Origin: Anaerolineales bacterium
GTDB lineage: Bacteria; Chloroflexota; Anaerolineae; 4572-78; J111
DNA length: 64,000 bases
NCBI GenBank assembly: GCA_020634935.1
Contig: JACKAT010000027.1
Coordinates: 1 to 64,000 of the forward strand
Direction: 5' to 3'
Part shown: in pieces, positions 50,561-59,231 of the stretch
How the letters are laid out: every line of letters starts with the position of its first letter
Position numbering within the stretch: position 1 is the first letter of the stretch
Made by a program: the position numbers and the translations under genes
The notes under the pieces: generated by a model
The model's database searches: none
What the model was told of the DNA's origin: nothing
What the model saw: the letters and a program-made list of their open reading frames with translations, nothing else

Positions 50561-50583
50561 ATAAACCCAAATTCGAGTATAAT
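50555..50583 (+). promoter_or_regulatory. Possible promoter for the pentapeptide gene
   Basis: TATAAT at 50578-50583 with a weak -35 (TTTATT, 17-base spacer) directly abuts the tetranucleotide tract. Confidence 0.4.
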
Positions 50584-50687
50584 ATTTCCCAAGCGTATTG
50601 CCCACATCGAGGTGGGCGATTTTACAAACACTGTTGTTTGCTACAGCCCGGCTCGTAGCTTCAACCTGTACACTCAGGAAGAGAGCC

Positions 50688-51920
50688 ATGCCCAACTTAA
50701 TAAAACGGTCCCCTTTACGCCAGGCGGCGGCCTTGCTGGTGCTCGCTGCCCTGCTGATCTGGGAAATCGGTTACACGATTCTGCCCAACGATATCACCCC
50801 TTGTATGTTTTCGAAAATCTATCTGGTTGTAGCCGCCGGTCGATCCGGCGACGGTCCTACATGTGGCGAGACGGTCGAGACAGCCGCACCACCCGCGCCG
50901 GCTGTACCCCAACCGCCGCCGCTGCCGACCACGGTCTATCAAGCCGCCGGGCAAGCTCAGACCTGCCCACCCACCTGCGCTGACCGACCGACGGTTGATC
51001 TACGCCGCCAAAATTTGGTCGGGGCCAGGTTCGATGCCGTCGATCTGGCCGGGGCCGATTTGAGCGGATTGGACCTGCGCGACGTCTCCTTTGTGGGCGC
51101 TTATTTGGCCGGGGTTAATTTGAGCGGGGCCGATCTGCGTTCGGCTAGCTTTGTCAAAGCCAACTTAACCGGGGCCGATCTGCGCCAGGCCAGTTTGGAT
51201 GGGGTTACGCTTTATCAGGCCAATCTGACCGGAGCCAACCTGAGCGGCCAGGATTTGGCGGCCGTCAATCGCCGGCTGGCCCACAATTTGGAGGAACTGC
51301 GCCTGGACCAGGCCGATCTCAGCCAGACCCGGCTGACCAAGCTCAAACTGCGCGGCAGCAGCCTGGTGGGCGCTAACCTGCAAGGAGCCGATTTGCGCCA
51401 GACCGACCTGCGTGGGGTCGATCTGAGCCGGGCCGATTTACGAGAGGCGCTCATCGACTCAACCACGCGGCTGGCCGGAGCTAATCTCAGCGGGGCCAAT
51501 CTGGCCGGGCTTAGTCTGGCCAACCAGGATTTACGCTCGACCCAACTAGCTGGCGCTATTCTCACCGGCAGCGATCTATCTTACGTCCAAACCGATGTTC
51601 GGACGAATTTGAGCGGTGTTGATTTACGTTTCACCCGGCTAACCGGCGTCCAACTATCGGGCGTCAACTTGAGCCGGGCCAATCTCAGCGATCTGGACTT
51701 GACCCAATTGGGCGGACTGGTCGATAGCGATCTCTCCCAAGCGCGGCTGCGCAATACCAATATGAGCGGGATCACGCTCATCCATGCCAATCTGCAACAG
51801 GCCGACCTGACCGGCGCGGACCTACAAGCCGCTAATCTCGGCAACGCCGATCTACGGGGCGCCGACTTGACCGGAGCCAATTTAACCGGGGCGCACCTCA
51901 TCGGGGCTACGTTCGATTAG
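50688..51920 (+). CDS. Membrane-anchored pentapeptide-repeat protein
   Basis: The 410-residue protein from ATG 50688 (GGAAGAG upstream) has a membrane anchor near the N-terminus (AAALLVLAALLIWEIGYTIL). A Pro-rich linker with several cysteines (PTCGE, TCPPTCAD) follows. About 280 residues of pentapeptide repeats of the A(D/N)LXX type come next (GADLSGLDLRDVSFVGAYL, GANLTGAHL). These form a right-handed quadrilateral beta-helix. Such repeats with a single anchor are probably extracytoplasmic scaffolds. There is no sign that it is a DNA-mimic gyrase protector like Qnr. Confidence 0.92.
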   Translation: MPNLIKRSPLRQAAALLVLAALLIWEIGYTILPNDITPCMFSKIYLVVAAGRSGDGPTCGETVETAAPPAPAVPQPPPLPTTVYQAAGQAQTCPPTCADRPTVDLRRQNLVGARFDAVDLAGADLSGLDLRDVSFVGAYLAGVNLSGADLRSASFVKANLTGADLRQASLDGVTLYQANLTGANLSGQDLAAVNRRLAHNLEELRLDQADLSQTRLTKLKLRGSSLVGANLQGADLRQTDLRGVDLSRADLREALIDSTTRLAGANLSGANLAGLSLANQDLRSTQLAGAILTGSDLSYVQTDVRTNLSGVDLRFTRLTGVQLSGVNLSRANLSDLDLTQLGGLVDSDLSQARLRNTNMSGITLIHANLQQADLTGADLQAANLGNADLRGADLTGANLTGAHLIGATFD

Positions 51921-51931
51921 TTGAAAAGAAA

Positions 51932-51974
51932 AAATCCCTCTGAAGGCCGGTAACCAGCCTGACCAGAGGGATTT
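51932..51974. terminator. Bidirectional hairpin terminator
   Basis: AAATCCCTCTG / CAGAGGGATTT (11-bp perfect stem with inner pairing) lies between the convergent pentapeptide and bactofilin-like genes. Confidence 0.8.
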
Positions 51975-52047
51975 GTAGAAGATTGGAGATCAGAGATTGG
52001 AGATTGAGCTTTTAATTTAATCTCAAACCCCATAAACTCCATGAACT

Positions 52048-53463
52048 CTAACTGACATCTTCAGGTTTATCAGGCTCCGGCTCAGTCTCATCCGGTGCTT
52101 CATCCAAGGCAGCCTTCTTAGCCTTAGTCTCAGCCTCGGCTTTAGGTCCATACATTTCCTCAGCCTTAGCCTTAGCCGCAGCTACCTCATCGGCCTGCGA
52201 TAGCGCCTCTCGAATTTTGGCCCGCAGTTCCTCCTCAGAGGCGGGTTTATCTTCCTCAGACACGACCGGTTCGGGGCCGGTCCAGCGAGTACGGGCGCCG
52301 GGGTAATAAGGGGTACCGGACGGCCCGCCGGAACGAGGGGCGCTTGGTTGGGCTTGCACCGGATAGGGCCGGGTTCCAAAGCGCGTCAGCAGGACCGCCC
52401 CTAAACCGGCCATGGCGATGAGCGCCCCAATCGCTTTACCGATAAACCCGATACAAGCGATAAGTCCGATCACCGGCATGTTGGTCAGCAGCGTTAAGAT
52501 CGACACCCCGACGACGCTGGACATGATCAGGCCGGGTTGAGGCCGACCGCCAGCCGCTAACAGCCGTTCCCCCAGAATGTGACCGATGACAATCCAGCCA
52601 AACAGGGTGGCAGTGCCCAAGGCAATGTAAGTCACCATCGGCACAATGGCCAGACAGATAGTAATCACCAGCAGGGCGGCCACCGGTATCAAAACAGCCG
52701 CTACGATCGAGGTGAGTAACCCCACCCCAAAACTCAGTGGCGCGGACGTGGTGAGCGTTTCACGCACATTGTACATTTGCTCTGGCATGAAGGCGGCCAC
52801 CAACCAGGTGATAACGCCTAAGACCACCAAGAGGGCTATGGTCCAGAAGATATCGGCCAAAATCGCCCCTATCCAGCTAAATATACCATCCCGATCGTGA
52901 TTAAAGGGGGAATTAAATTCAGGCGAGGCCGGGGGGACGGGTGGTTTCGGCAACGTATCGGACGAGAAGCTATCCTCATCATCGTTGTCCGATCCGAAAT
53001 CATTATGAAATTTGGTTAGCCCCTGAACATCACCGGAAACCGTGGCGCCTTCGGCTTTGTTGACCTGGCCGCCGATAAGTCCGATATCGCCATCCACCAC
53101 CGCCGTATCCGATAGATTGACATTACCGCCAATGGCCGCTAAATCGCCGTTAATCTTGCCATCGATGTTGACATTACCGCCAAATACAATCACGTCGCCG
53201 TCGATCTCAGTTCCTTTTTTGGCCGAAAAACTGCCGCCAAAAACGGCCAAATCGCCATCGAGTTCGCTATCAACTTCAAGGGTGGCGCTGCCCCCCAGTA
53301 CGGCTAAATTTCCATTATGAGTTTGTTCCGCGCCCAAAACATAGTTATCACCAAAAACCACTTGATCACCCTTTGAGTCGGGTTCCTGAGCCAGAGCGGG
53401 AGCGGCAAATACCAGCAGCAGGATCAAAGTTAAAGCTAGGGTTAATATTTTCCTATTCATCAT
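52048..53463 (-). CDS. Exported bactofilin-like polymer-forming membrane protein
   Basis: The 471-residue protein (tandem ATGs at 53463/53460, GGAGAAGA upstream) has a signal peptide (LALTLILLLVFAAPALA). A beta-solenoid region of short repeats of bactofilin/DUF583 type follows (GNLAVLGGSATLEVDSELDG, GDVIVFGGNVNIDGKINGDL). An acidic linker leads to about five membrane helices (WTIALLVVLGVITWLVAAF onward), and a Pro/Glu/Lys-rich cytoplasmic tail with AAAKAKAEEMYGPKAEAETK. It is the third gene of an operon with the ECF sigma and anti-sigma factors (16-base gap), so it is a probable target or sensor of an envelope-stress response. Confidence 0.88.
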   Translation of the reverse strand: MMNRKILTLALTLILLLVFAAPALAQEPDSKGDQVVFGDNYVLGAEQTHNGNLAVLGGSATLEVDSELDGDLAVFGGSFSAKKGTEIDGDVIVFGGNVNIDGKINGDLAAIGGNVNLSDTAVVDGDIGLIGGQVNKAEGATVSGDVQGLTKFHNDFGSDNDDEDSFSSDTLPKPPVPPASPEFNSPFNHDRDGIFSWIGAILADIFWTIALLVVLGVITWLVAAFMPEQMYNVRETLTTSAPLSFGVGLLTSIVAAVLIPVAALLVITICLAIVPMVTYIALGTATLFGWIVIGHILGERLLAAGGRPQPGLIMSSVVGVSILTLLTNMPVIGLIACIGFIGKAIGALIAMAGLGAVLLTRFGTRPYPVQAQPSAPRSGGPSGTPYYPGARTRWTGPEPVVSEEDKPASEEELRAKIREALSQADEVAAAKAKAEEMYGPKAEAETKAKKAALDEAPDETEPEPDKPEDVS

Positions 53464-53479
53464 TCTTCTCCATTACCCA

Positions 53480-54058
53480 TTAGAGGGTCAATTCGATTGA
53501 GTTGGCCGGGCGTCGAGACAGCAATTGTAGCACTCGCAGCCACAACCAGGTTGCGCAGACAGAGGTGATAATCAATAACCAAATGAGCGGCTGACTCACT
53601 AAAAAGAGACCGGTTTTCCACAGCAGCAGACAAATATTGGCAAAAGTACGCAGGCTGGCGGCCGACTCAAAAATAATCGTCACCCCTTGATATAGCACGT
53701 TTGCATCCAAGGCCGAGTCGCCGGCGTTCATTAACAGCAGCCCGCCGGAAACGGCCCAAGCGCCCCAAAAAAGCAGCGTGCCGATGAGCAGCGCCCCCAA
53801 AGCAACCCAGATGTGCCAGGGCTTGTGCGATCGACGCCAGGCCAGTTGGGCTTCAACGTGTCGGACAAAACCTTGACTGGGTGCCGCCATGTGGCCCGCC
53901 GCGTCGAGCAGCAGGGTGTGAACATGCTGCATCGATTCATAGGTTTGGCGGCAGGCTGAACAGCCGGTTAGATGGGCCTGTAGTTCGGCCACTTCATCGG
54001 GGTTGAGTTCGTTATCGAACCATTCAGAGATTTTTTCGGTGTATTGGTCGTTCATCAT
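53480..54058 (-). CDS. Zinc-binding anti-sigma factor with membrane helices
   Basis: The 192-residue protein from ATG 54058 has the anti-sigma zinc motif LQAHLTGCSACRQTYESM (H-x3-C-x2-C), preceded by the helix EKISEWFDNELNPDEVAEL that binds the sigma factor. Hydrophobic helices (HIWVALGALLIGTLLFWGAW and LFLVSQPLIWLLIITSVCAT) put it in the membrane. It lies 16 bases after the sigma gene and 16 before the bactofilin-like gene, a typical co-transcribed pair. Confidence 0.93.
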   Translation of the reverse strand: MMNDQYTEKISEWFDNELNPDEVAELQAHLTGCSACRQTYESMQHVHTLLLDAAGHMAAPSQGFVRHVEAQLAWRRSHKPWHIWVALGALLIGTLLFWGAWAVSGGLLLMNAGDSALDANVLYQGVTIIFESAASLRTFANICLLLWKTGLFLVSQPLIWLLIITSVCATWLWLRVLQLLSRRPANSIELTL

Positions 54059-54074
54059 TGGACCGGTTCCCTTC

Positions 54075-54710
54075 TTATGGTGCTTCCGCGGCTTCGGCCA
54101 ACATTTGCCTGGCTCTAAAGAGGCGGCTCTTGATGGCGCTGACGCTGGTGTCGAGCGTTTCAGCAATTTCATCGTAAGACATCTCATACCAGTAACGCAG
54201 AACGGTGGCCGCGCGGTAATCTTCCGGCAGCGTCTCGAGCAGTTGGTGGACGGTGTCGTGGCGCTCGTGGGTTAGGGCGGCTTCCTCCGGCTGCGGTTTT
54301 CTATCGGCCACAGCCTGCCAGGGCGGCAGCTCATCCCACGAAACCATCTGATAGCGCTTTTTCCGCAAGCGGTCGATGCAGTAGTGTGAGGCAATCGACA
54401 GCAGCCAGGACGACAATTTGCGATCGGAATTGTAAGTTTTTAGCTTGGTATAAGCCCGCAAAAATGTTTCCTGAGCCGCGTCTTCGGCCTCGGTGGCATC
54501 GCCCAGCATGCGGTAGCACAGGTTGTAGACCGGCCGCTGGTAGGCATCGACAATGTTCATAAAAGCTGCACTGTCGCCCTTCTGCGCCGCCATCGCCCAG
54601 ACCTGTTCCTGCGCCTGCATTTCCGGCGTAACGTGTTGTTCGGCTGTCTGTTTTGTTGCCACAGAACTGTTCATAAAACTCTGTTGGCTAAAGGTTAATG
54701 TATTATTCAT
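54075..54710 (-). CDS. ECF-type RNA polymerase sigma factor
   Basis: The 211-residue protein has region 2 (AFMNIVDAYQRPVYNLCYRM, EAEDAAQETFLRAY, SWLLSIASHYCIDRLRKKRY) and region 4 (LPEDYRAATVLRYWYEMSYD, EIAETLDTSVSAIKSRLFRA). It heads the operon with its anti-sigma factor. The ATG 54710 is part of a 10-bp inverted repeat that could hide the start. An internal ATG at 54674 is an alternative. Confidence 0.95.
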   Translation of the reverse strand: MNNTLTFSQQSFMNSSVATKQTAEQHVTPEMQAQEQVWAMAAQKGDSAAFMNIVDAYQRPVYNLCYRMLGDATEAEDAAQETFLRAYTKLKTYNSDRKLSSWLLSIASHYCIDRLRKKRYQMVSWDELPPWQAVADRKPQPEEAALTHERHDTVHQLLETLPEDYRAATVLRYWYEMSYDEIAETLDTSVSAIKSRLFRARQMLAEAAEAP

Positions 54711-54749
54711 GATGCAGTTGGGAATTCCTTCTCTGCTGTCTGCATCATG
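54708..54749 (-). promoter_or_regulatory. Start-codon hairpin of the sigma gene
   Basis: CATGATGCAG (54740-54749 read on the minus strand) and CTGCATCATG (54708-54717) form a perfect 10-bp stem that encloses the GAAGGAATTCC ribosome-binding region and includes the ATG. Upstream on the minus strand is TATAAT with TTACAA 18 bases before. Confidence 0.6.
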
Positions 54750-54829
54750 CTTTACGGATTATAGTTGTAAAAGTTGCAAAGTTGTAAAAGAGGGGGAAGT
54801 GTGAGGAAAATAAGAGGTGTAATTAATTA

Positions 54830-55165
54830 TTAAACGTATTCGATTCGGTTCCGCATCTCATCTGACTCGTAAAGAGTATGAAGTAATTCTAAAAACCTGA
54901 CCCAATCACCAATGTTGTGACGATGTTGCTGCCCAAAAACAATACCAGTATGGGCAGTACCAGTTGCAGCAAGTTCAATGTAATCAACATCATGGGTACA
55001 CAGAACATATCCCATTTCTGTAGCGCGACGCAAGTGATTCACATCACTGTCACCTAATACGCCTAGATCACGAACAGTTACAGCGTCGATATGACGTCTC
55101 TTTAACTGAACAGAGATGGCAATAGGCACATTTTCGTCAAGGTAAAAGCGAATTTTGTCCGCCAA
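54830..55165 (-). CDS. DUF5615 PIN-like toxin candidate
   Basis: The 111-residue protein has the Mut7-C/DUF5615 PIN-like pattern FYLDENVPIAISVQLKRR, VLGDSDVNHLRRATEMGYVL and CTHDVDYIEL with conserved acidic residues. It is probably an RNase-type toxin. It begins at TTG 55165 within the end of the DUF433 gene (29-base overlap), so the two are translated together. Confidence 0.88.
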   Translation of the reverse strand: MADKIRFYLDENVPIAISVQLKRRHIDAVTVRDLGVLGDSDVNHLRRATEMGYVLCTHDVDYIELAATGTAHTGIVFGQQHRHNIGDWVRFLELLHTLYESDEMRNRIEYV

Positions 55166-55445
55166 CTCGCTTATCCTTTAAGGCTTCGGCCTTCTTGATT
55201 TGATCACGAATCGTCCGGTCAATATCTTCTTTGTGTTCATAATAGTAAGCCAGTGCGCCATATACTTGGGGCAACGTTAATCCATACCAATCAGCAATAC
55301 CATCGGCATCCAGATTATGATAGTTCTTAGCCATAGCCACATCAGCCACGGTCACAGAAGTTCCTAAAATGAAGGGGCGGCTTTTACGCACATTGGGGTT
55401 AACAGCGACGACTTCCATTATCTGAATATGATTCCGCGTATCCAT
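55137..55445 (-). CDS. DUF433 antitoxin candidate
   Basis: The 102-residue HTH-type protein has ILGTSVTVADVAMAKNYHNL and DWYGLTLPQVYGALAYYYEH, the DUF433 core. AAGGTG precedes the ATG. DUF433 upstream of DUF5615 is a known toxin-antitoxin-like arrangement (VapBC-type). It would neutralise the toxin and repress the pair. Confidence 0.9.
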   Translation of the reverse strand: MDTRNHIQIMEVVAVNPNVRKSRPFILGTSVTVADVAMAKNYHNLDADGIADWYGLTLPQVYGALAYYYEHKEDIDRTIRDQIKKAEALKDKRVGGQNSLLP

Positions 55446-55498
55446 TGTTCAGCACCTTTTTTTGTATGGCTATCCATATTTATACTGGCACAACAGCA

Positions 55499-56872
55499 TT
55501 AACCCGCCGCCAGCGAAATCATCAGCGGTTGATCATCGGGTACCAGCGGCTGTTGTCCCGGCAGGCTGCCGCGCAGGCTCCACGGACCGGTCCAGGTAAT
55601 CTCCAAATCGACCAGCTCGCCGCGCCAATCTTTGTCGCTGTTATCCTCGAAAAAGACCAGTTTGTTGGTGCGAGTTCGACCTCGCCAGCGGCCGCGCTGC
55701 TTCTCTTCGACCAAGACTTCCAGCGTGCGGCCCAACAGCCCGGCGTTGATCTCGGCCACGATGCCTTCTTGCAGGTCGTTGACGGCGTCTAGTCGCCGCT
55801 TTTTCTCTTCGGGCGGCACATCATCGGTCATAATTTTGCCCGATACCGTCCCCGGCCGCGGTGAGTACATGGCCACGTGAACCACATCCAGCTTTAGCTC
55901 GGCCAGGGTGTCGAGGGTGCGCTGGAACTGCGCTTCGGTTTCGCCGGGAAAGCCGACGATAATATCGGTGGCGATGGAGACCTCCGGCATGCGCTCGCGA
56001 ACGCGGTGGATCAGGGCGTCGTATTGGGTCATGGTGTATTCGCGCTTCATCCGGTCGAGCACCAGGTCGTCACCGGCCTGGTTGGGTACTTCGATATGCT
56101 CGCACACTTTGGGCAGTTCGGTCACGGCGTCGAGCAAGCGGTCGTTCATGTAGTTGGGGTGGCTGGTCAGGAAGCGAATGCGGTGCAAGCCATCGATATC
56201 GTTGAGCACCCGCAGCAAATCGGGCAGGCGCGGGCCGTCGGGGACATCGTAGCCGTAGCGGTCGACAATCTGGCCGAGCAGGGTCACCTCGCGCACACCT
56301 TGCGCCACCAGGCTTTGCACCTCGGCCGCGATCTCACCCACCGGGCGGCTGCGTTCGACGCCGCGCCGGGCGGGAATAATGCAGTAGGTGCAAACATGGT
56401 TGCAGCCGTAGATAATCGGCACGTGGGCGGTCACCAGGTTGTTTTTTTCGTGCAGCGGCAGTACCAGACTCAAATCTTCATCCTGCAAGCGATAGCGGCG
56501 GGCTAGCTCCGCCTCCTCCGTTTGACGCGCCACCAAAAAATCGACCAGCGGGCCCGGTTCGCTGGGCGGCATAAAGACATCGACATGGGGGAACGTCCGG
56601 CCCAGCTTTTTGCCGCCCTTCACGCCGACCATGCAACCCATCAAAGCCAGCACCTTAGACGGGTTGCTTTCTTTATGCGGCTTGAGCGACCACAAAAACC
56701 CTGTGGCTTTATCCTCGGCGCTTTGGCGCACGACGCAGGTGTTCAGCACGATAACATCGGCCTCGCGGTAGCTGTCGCTGTGGCGGTAGCCCATTTTTTC
56801 CAATTCGGAGGCCACTCGCTGCGAGTCGGCCATGTTCATCTGACAACCGGCAGTCCAGATGTAATATTTCAT
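55499..56872 (-). CDS. miaB: tRNA 2-methylthioadenosine synthase, MiaB family
   Basis: The 457-residue radical SAM methylthiotransferase modifies i6A37 of tRNAs. The N-terminal UPF0004 domain has cysteines in YIWTAGCQMNMADSQR, VLNTCVVRQSAED and ALMGCMVG. The radical SAM cluster is YGCNHVCTYCIIPARRG. The C-terminal TRAM domain includes LEVLVEEKQRGRWRGRTRTN. The family resemblance is closest to MiaB; MtaB is less likely because of the N-terminal motif. GGAG precedes the ATG. Confidence 0.93.
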   Translation of the reverse strand: MKYYIWTAGCQMNMADSQRVASELEKMGYRHSDSYREADVIVLNTCVVRQSAEDKATGFLWSLKPHKESNPSKVLALMGCMVGVKGGKKLGRTFPHVDVFMPPSEPGPLVDFLVARQTEEAELARRYRLQDEDLSLVLPLHEKNNLVTAHVPIIYGCNHVCTYCIIPARRGVERSRPVGEIAAEVQSLVAQGVREVTLLGQIVDRYGYDVPDGPRLPDLLRVLNDIDGLHRIRFLTSHPNYMNDRLLDAVTELPKVCEHIEVPNQAGDDLVLDRMKREYTMTQYDALIHRVRERMPEVSIATDIIVGFPGETEAQFQRTLDTLAELKLDVVHVAMYSPRPGTVSGKIMTDDVPPEEKKRRLDAVNDLQEGIVAEINAGLLGRTLEVLVEEKQRGRWRGRTRTNKLVFFEDNSDKDWRGELVDLEITWTGPWSLRGSLPGQQPLVPDDQPLMISLAAG

Positions 56873-56985
56873 AGGGTTCTCCGGATCAATTGTTTGAGAC
56901 GAATTCTAACACAAGGTCACAAGGTCGCAAGATTGTAATAAGGGAGGATATCTTTCAGACCAAAATTTCTCTCTAATCGTTAAGT

Positions 56986-57213
56986 TTAAGCTATTAGTGA
57001 CTTGGCAGTCGGTGTAATCTCAAACACTAGTCTACCGTCCTCCTGATCAAGTACTTGACTGGCATTTAAGATTTCTAGACCGGCTAATCTACCATCTGGA
57101 CCATAGTTGGCAATCAACTCATCATTAAAAGGCCGTGCCTCGGCAGTTCCATCAGCTACAGGGTGAAACTCGATATACATGGCATCGACTTCGGCATCAT
57201 AGTAAATTTTCAT
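56986..57213 (-). CDS. DUF2283 protein, antitoxin candidate
   Basis: The 75-residue protein opens with KIYYDAEVDAMYIEF and has YGPDGRLAGLEILNASQVL, the DUF2283 signature. It follows the DUF4258 gene after six bases. Together they form a recognised small toxin-antitoxin-like pair in which this is probably the antitoxin. Confidence 0.88.
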   Translation of the reverse strand: MKIYYDAEVDAMYIEFHPVADGTAEARPFNDELIANYGPDGRLAGLEILNASQVLDQEDGRLVFEITPTAKSLIA

Positions 57214-57219
57214 TGAACT

Positions 57220-57486
57220 CTAATTCCCATAATAAACAAGAACGGTAACAATTACCACTTCGGTTGGTTCATCGGCAAATATGACATGAACCGTCCTGAA
57301 AGCATAGACTGTATTATTTACCGGCGAGGGTTGGCCAAATGGGAAGTTTTTTCGCACTTCATTCTTGCCCCGCTTGGCGGTCTGCCATGCCGTCGTCTCA
57401 ACTGCTTGAATGACTTCTGACTGGGTTGCACCCCGCAACTTCATTTGATCCAATGCATGTCGAGAAAAACGAATAGGTTTTTGCAT
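57220..57486 (-). CDS. DUF4258 protein, toxin candidate
   Basis: The 88-residue protein has RFSRHALDQMKLRGATQSEV and VYAFRTVHVIFADEPTEVV, the RelE-like DUF4258 fold. It starts three bases after the BI-1 stop codon with no ribosome-binding site of its own, so its translation depends on the upstream gene. Confidence 0.88.
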   Translation of the reverse strand: MQKPIRFSRHALDQMKLRGATQSEVIQAVETTAWQTAKRGKNEVRKNFPFGQPSPVNNTVYAFRTVHVIFADEPTEVVIVTVLVYYGN

Positions 57487-57489
57487 TGA

Positions 57490-58257
57490 CTATCGACTGC
57501 GCAACTTGGCCAACAGCCGCAGCATCTCAATATACAGCCAGATAAGCGTAACGATTAACCCAAAAGCGCCGTACCATTCCATGTACTTTGGCGCACCCCG
57601 TTGAGCAGCGTTCGTGATGAAATCGAAATCGAGCACCAGATTGAGCGCGGCGACGGTCACCACCAACAAACTAAAGCCGATGCCGAACCAGCCATTACCG
57701 TGAATCAAGGGGATACTGATACCAAAGAAGCCCAGGATAAATGTCGCCAGATAGATCAAGAAAATGGCACCTGTCGCCGCGACGATACCGAGCTTGAATT
57801 TTTCCGACGGTCGGATTAGACCGGAACTGTAGGCCATCAGCATACAGAACATCGTCCCAAAGGTCAAGCTGACCGCTTGAAGGACAATCCCCGGAAATTG
57901 GGCTTCAAATATAGCTGACAGGCCACCTAGGACTAACCCTTCCAGCAAAGCGTAGATCGGGGCAGTGATGCCGGCCCACGTCTTTTTGAAAATAGTGATG
58001 AAGGCAAACACCAACCCACCCAGACTGCCGCCGATAATCCAGGGATAGATCGCTGCCGTATTCTCCGCCAGTTGAGTGGGTTCCAACGTGCCGCCGATGC
58101 CGTCGAAAAATCGCATCCAAATCCACAGCGCTGAGACTAAAGCCAGCAGCAGCAACAGCAGCGTTTTATTGACCGTACCCTGAATGGTCATGGTCTCGGC
58201 GGTCGGCGCGAGGCCGGTAAAAACTTTTGAATTAAGGGTTGGGTTTCCTGTACGCAT
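57490..58257 (-). CDS. Bax inhibitor-1/YccA family membrane protein
   Basis: The 255-residue protein from ATG 58257 (AAAGGT upstream) has seven hydrophobic segments and the YccA-like motifs ITAPIYALLEGLVLGGLSAI, GIVLQAVSLTFGTMF and DFDFITNAAQRGAPKYMEWY. Members are linked to calcium leak or FtsH-dependent quality control. An ftsH gene lies 1 kb away on the same strand, but the link is only positional. Its ATG overlaps the methyltransferase stop (TAATG). Confidence 0.92.
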   Translation of the reverse strand: MRTGNPTLNSKVFTGLAPTAETMTIQGTVNKTLLLLLLALVSALWIWMRFFDGIGGTLEPTQLAENTAAIYPWIIGGSLGGLVFAFITIFKKTWAGITAPIYALLEGLVLGGLSAIFEAQFPGIVLQAVSLTFGTMFCMLMAYSSGLIRPSEKFKLGIVAATGAIFLIYLATFILGFFGISIPLIHGNGWFGIGFSLLVVTVAALNLVLDFDFITNAAQRGAPKYMEWYGAFGLIVTLIWLYIEMLRLLAKLRSR

Positions 58258-59036
58258 TAATTTACCTTTCTGGCTACAATTACGACTTCCCACAAATTAA
58301 AATACATCGTCCCGTCGGCCCATCGAGGCGCAAAAAGCGGTTGCAGCAATTCCGGGATGTGGCGCATCATCTCTAGCAACTTATCTTTGTTAGCGTTGGA
58401 CACATTTTGGCGATCGGCCCATTTATGGAACTCGAGCTCTTTGGTCAAAATGTGGCTAGTCGCTTCAACATTTAGGCCGGCTTTCTCCAACATGGCTTCC
58501 AGCCGAACCTGAGGATAAACCCAGTGATGGGATGGATCGCGTAGTTTTTCGTAAGCGTTGTAGTAACCGGCCGCCTGCTTGTCGGGAACGGTCACATTGT
58601 CAGTCAGGCCAAAAATTCCGCCGGGCTTTAAGACGCGGGCAATCTCGCTAAGAGCCTGGTGTGGATTGGGGAAGTGGTGGAAGGCGATGCGGCAGGTGAC
58701 CAGATCAAAGCTGTTATCGTCAAAAGGCAGCGCCTCGGCGTCGGCCAATCGAGTTTCCAGGTTAGTCAGGCCGCGCTCGGCGGCGAGTTGGGCGGTTTTG
58801 GTCAGCATCGGCTCGGTCAGGTCGGAAGCAATGACCTGGGCCACGTAAGGGGCAAACAACATCGCCGTATGGCCTGCTCCTGTAGCCACATCGAGCGCTT
58901 GCCATTCCGGCTGTGGTTTAACCAGGTTTAGTAAAATCCCCAAGCTTTCGCCTTGGGCATGAACATCGCTGGTGGCGTAGCCATCGGCCGAAACCCCAAA
59001 CTGCGATTTTACTTTGGCTTTTAGTTCATCAGACAT
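58257..59036 (-). CDS. Class I SAM-dependent methyltransferase
   Basis: The 259-residue protein has motif I LDVATGAGHTAML, an acidic strand-2 end (VIASDLTEPMLTKTAQLAAE), DAEALPFDDNSFDLVTCRIA and the post-motif LKPGGIFGLTDN. It resembles UbiE-like/GerC-type methyltransferases. The substrate cannot be deduced. It is the first gene of an operon with BI-1 and the DUF4258-DUF2283 pair. Confidence 0.9.
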   Translation of the reverse strand: MSDELKAKVKSQFGVSADGYATSDVHAQGESLGILLNLVKPQPEWQALDVATGAGHTAMLFAPYVAQVIASDLTEPMLTKTAQLAAERGLTNLETRLADAEALPFDDNSFDLVTCRIAFHHFPNPHQALSEIARVLKPGGIFGLTDNVTVPDKQAAGYYNAYEKLRDPSHHWVYPQVRLEAMLEKAGLNVEATSHILTKELEFHKWADRQNVSNANKDKLLEMMRHIPELLQPLFAPRWADGTMYFNLWEVVIVARKVN

Positions 59037-59231
59037 AAAAACACCTCGGTTAGAATAGCAGTATTGTACCGAGGTTTGATCAGAATTTCAACATGAGGAG
59101 ATGGGTTAAATGGGGATGTAATATTAAGTGATGCTTTTGGGCCTTGAGTTTAGTTGGCGATAGAGGAGGTGAGGAGATTGAAGATGATACTTTAATTGCC
59201 TTATCTCCAATCTCCCCATCTCTCATCCATT

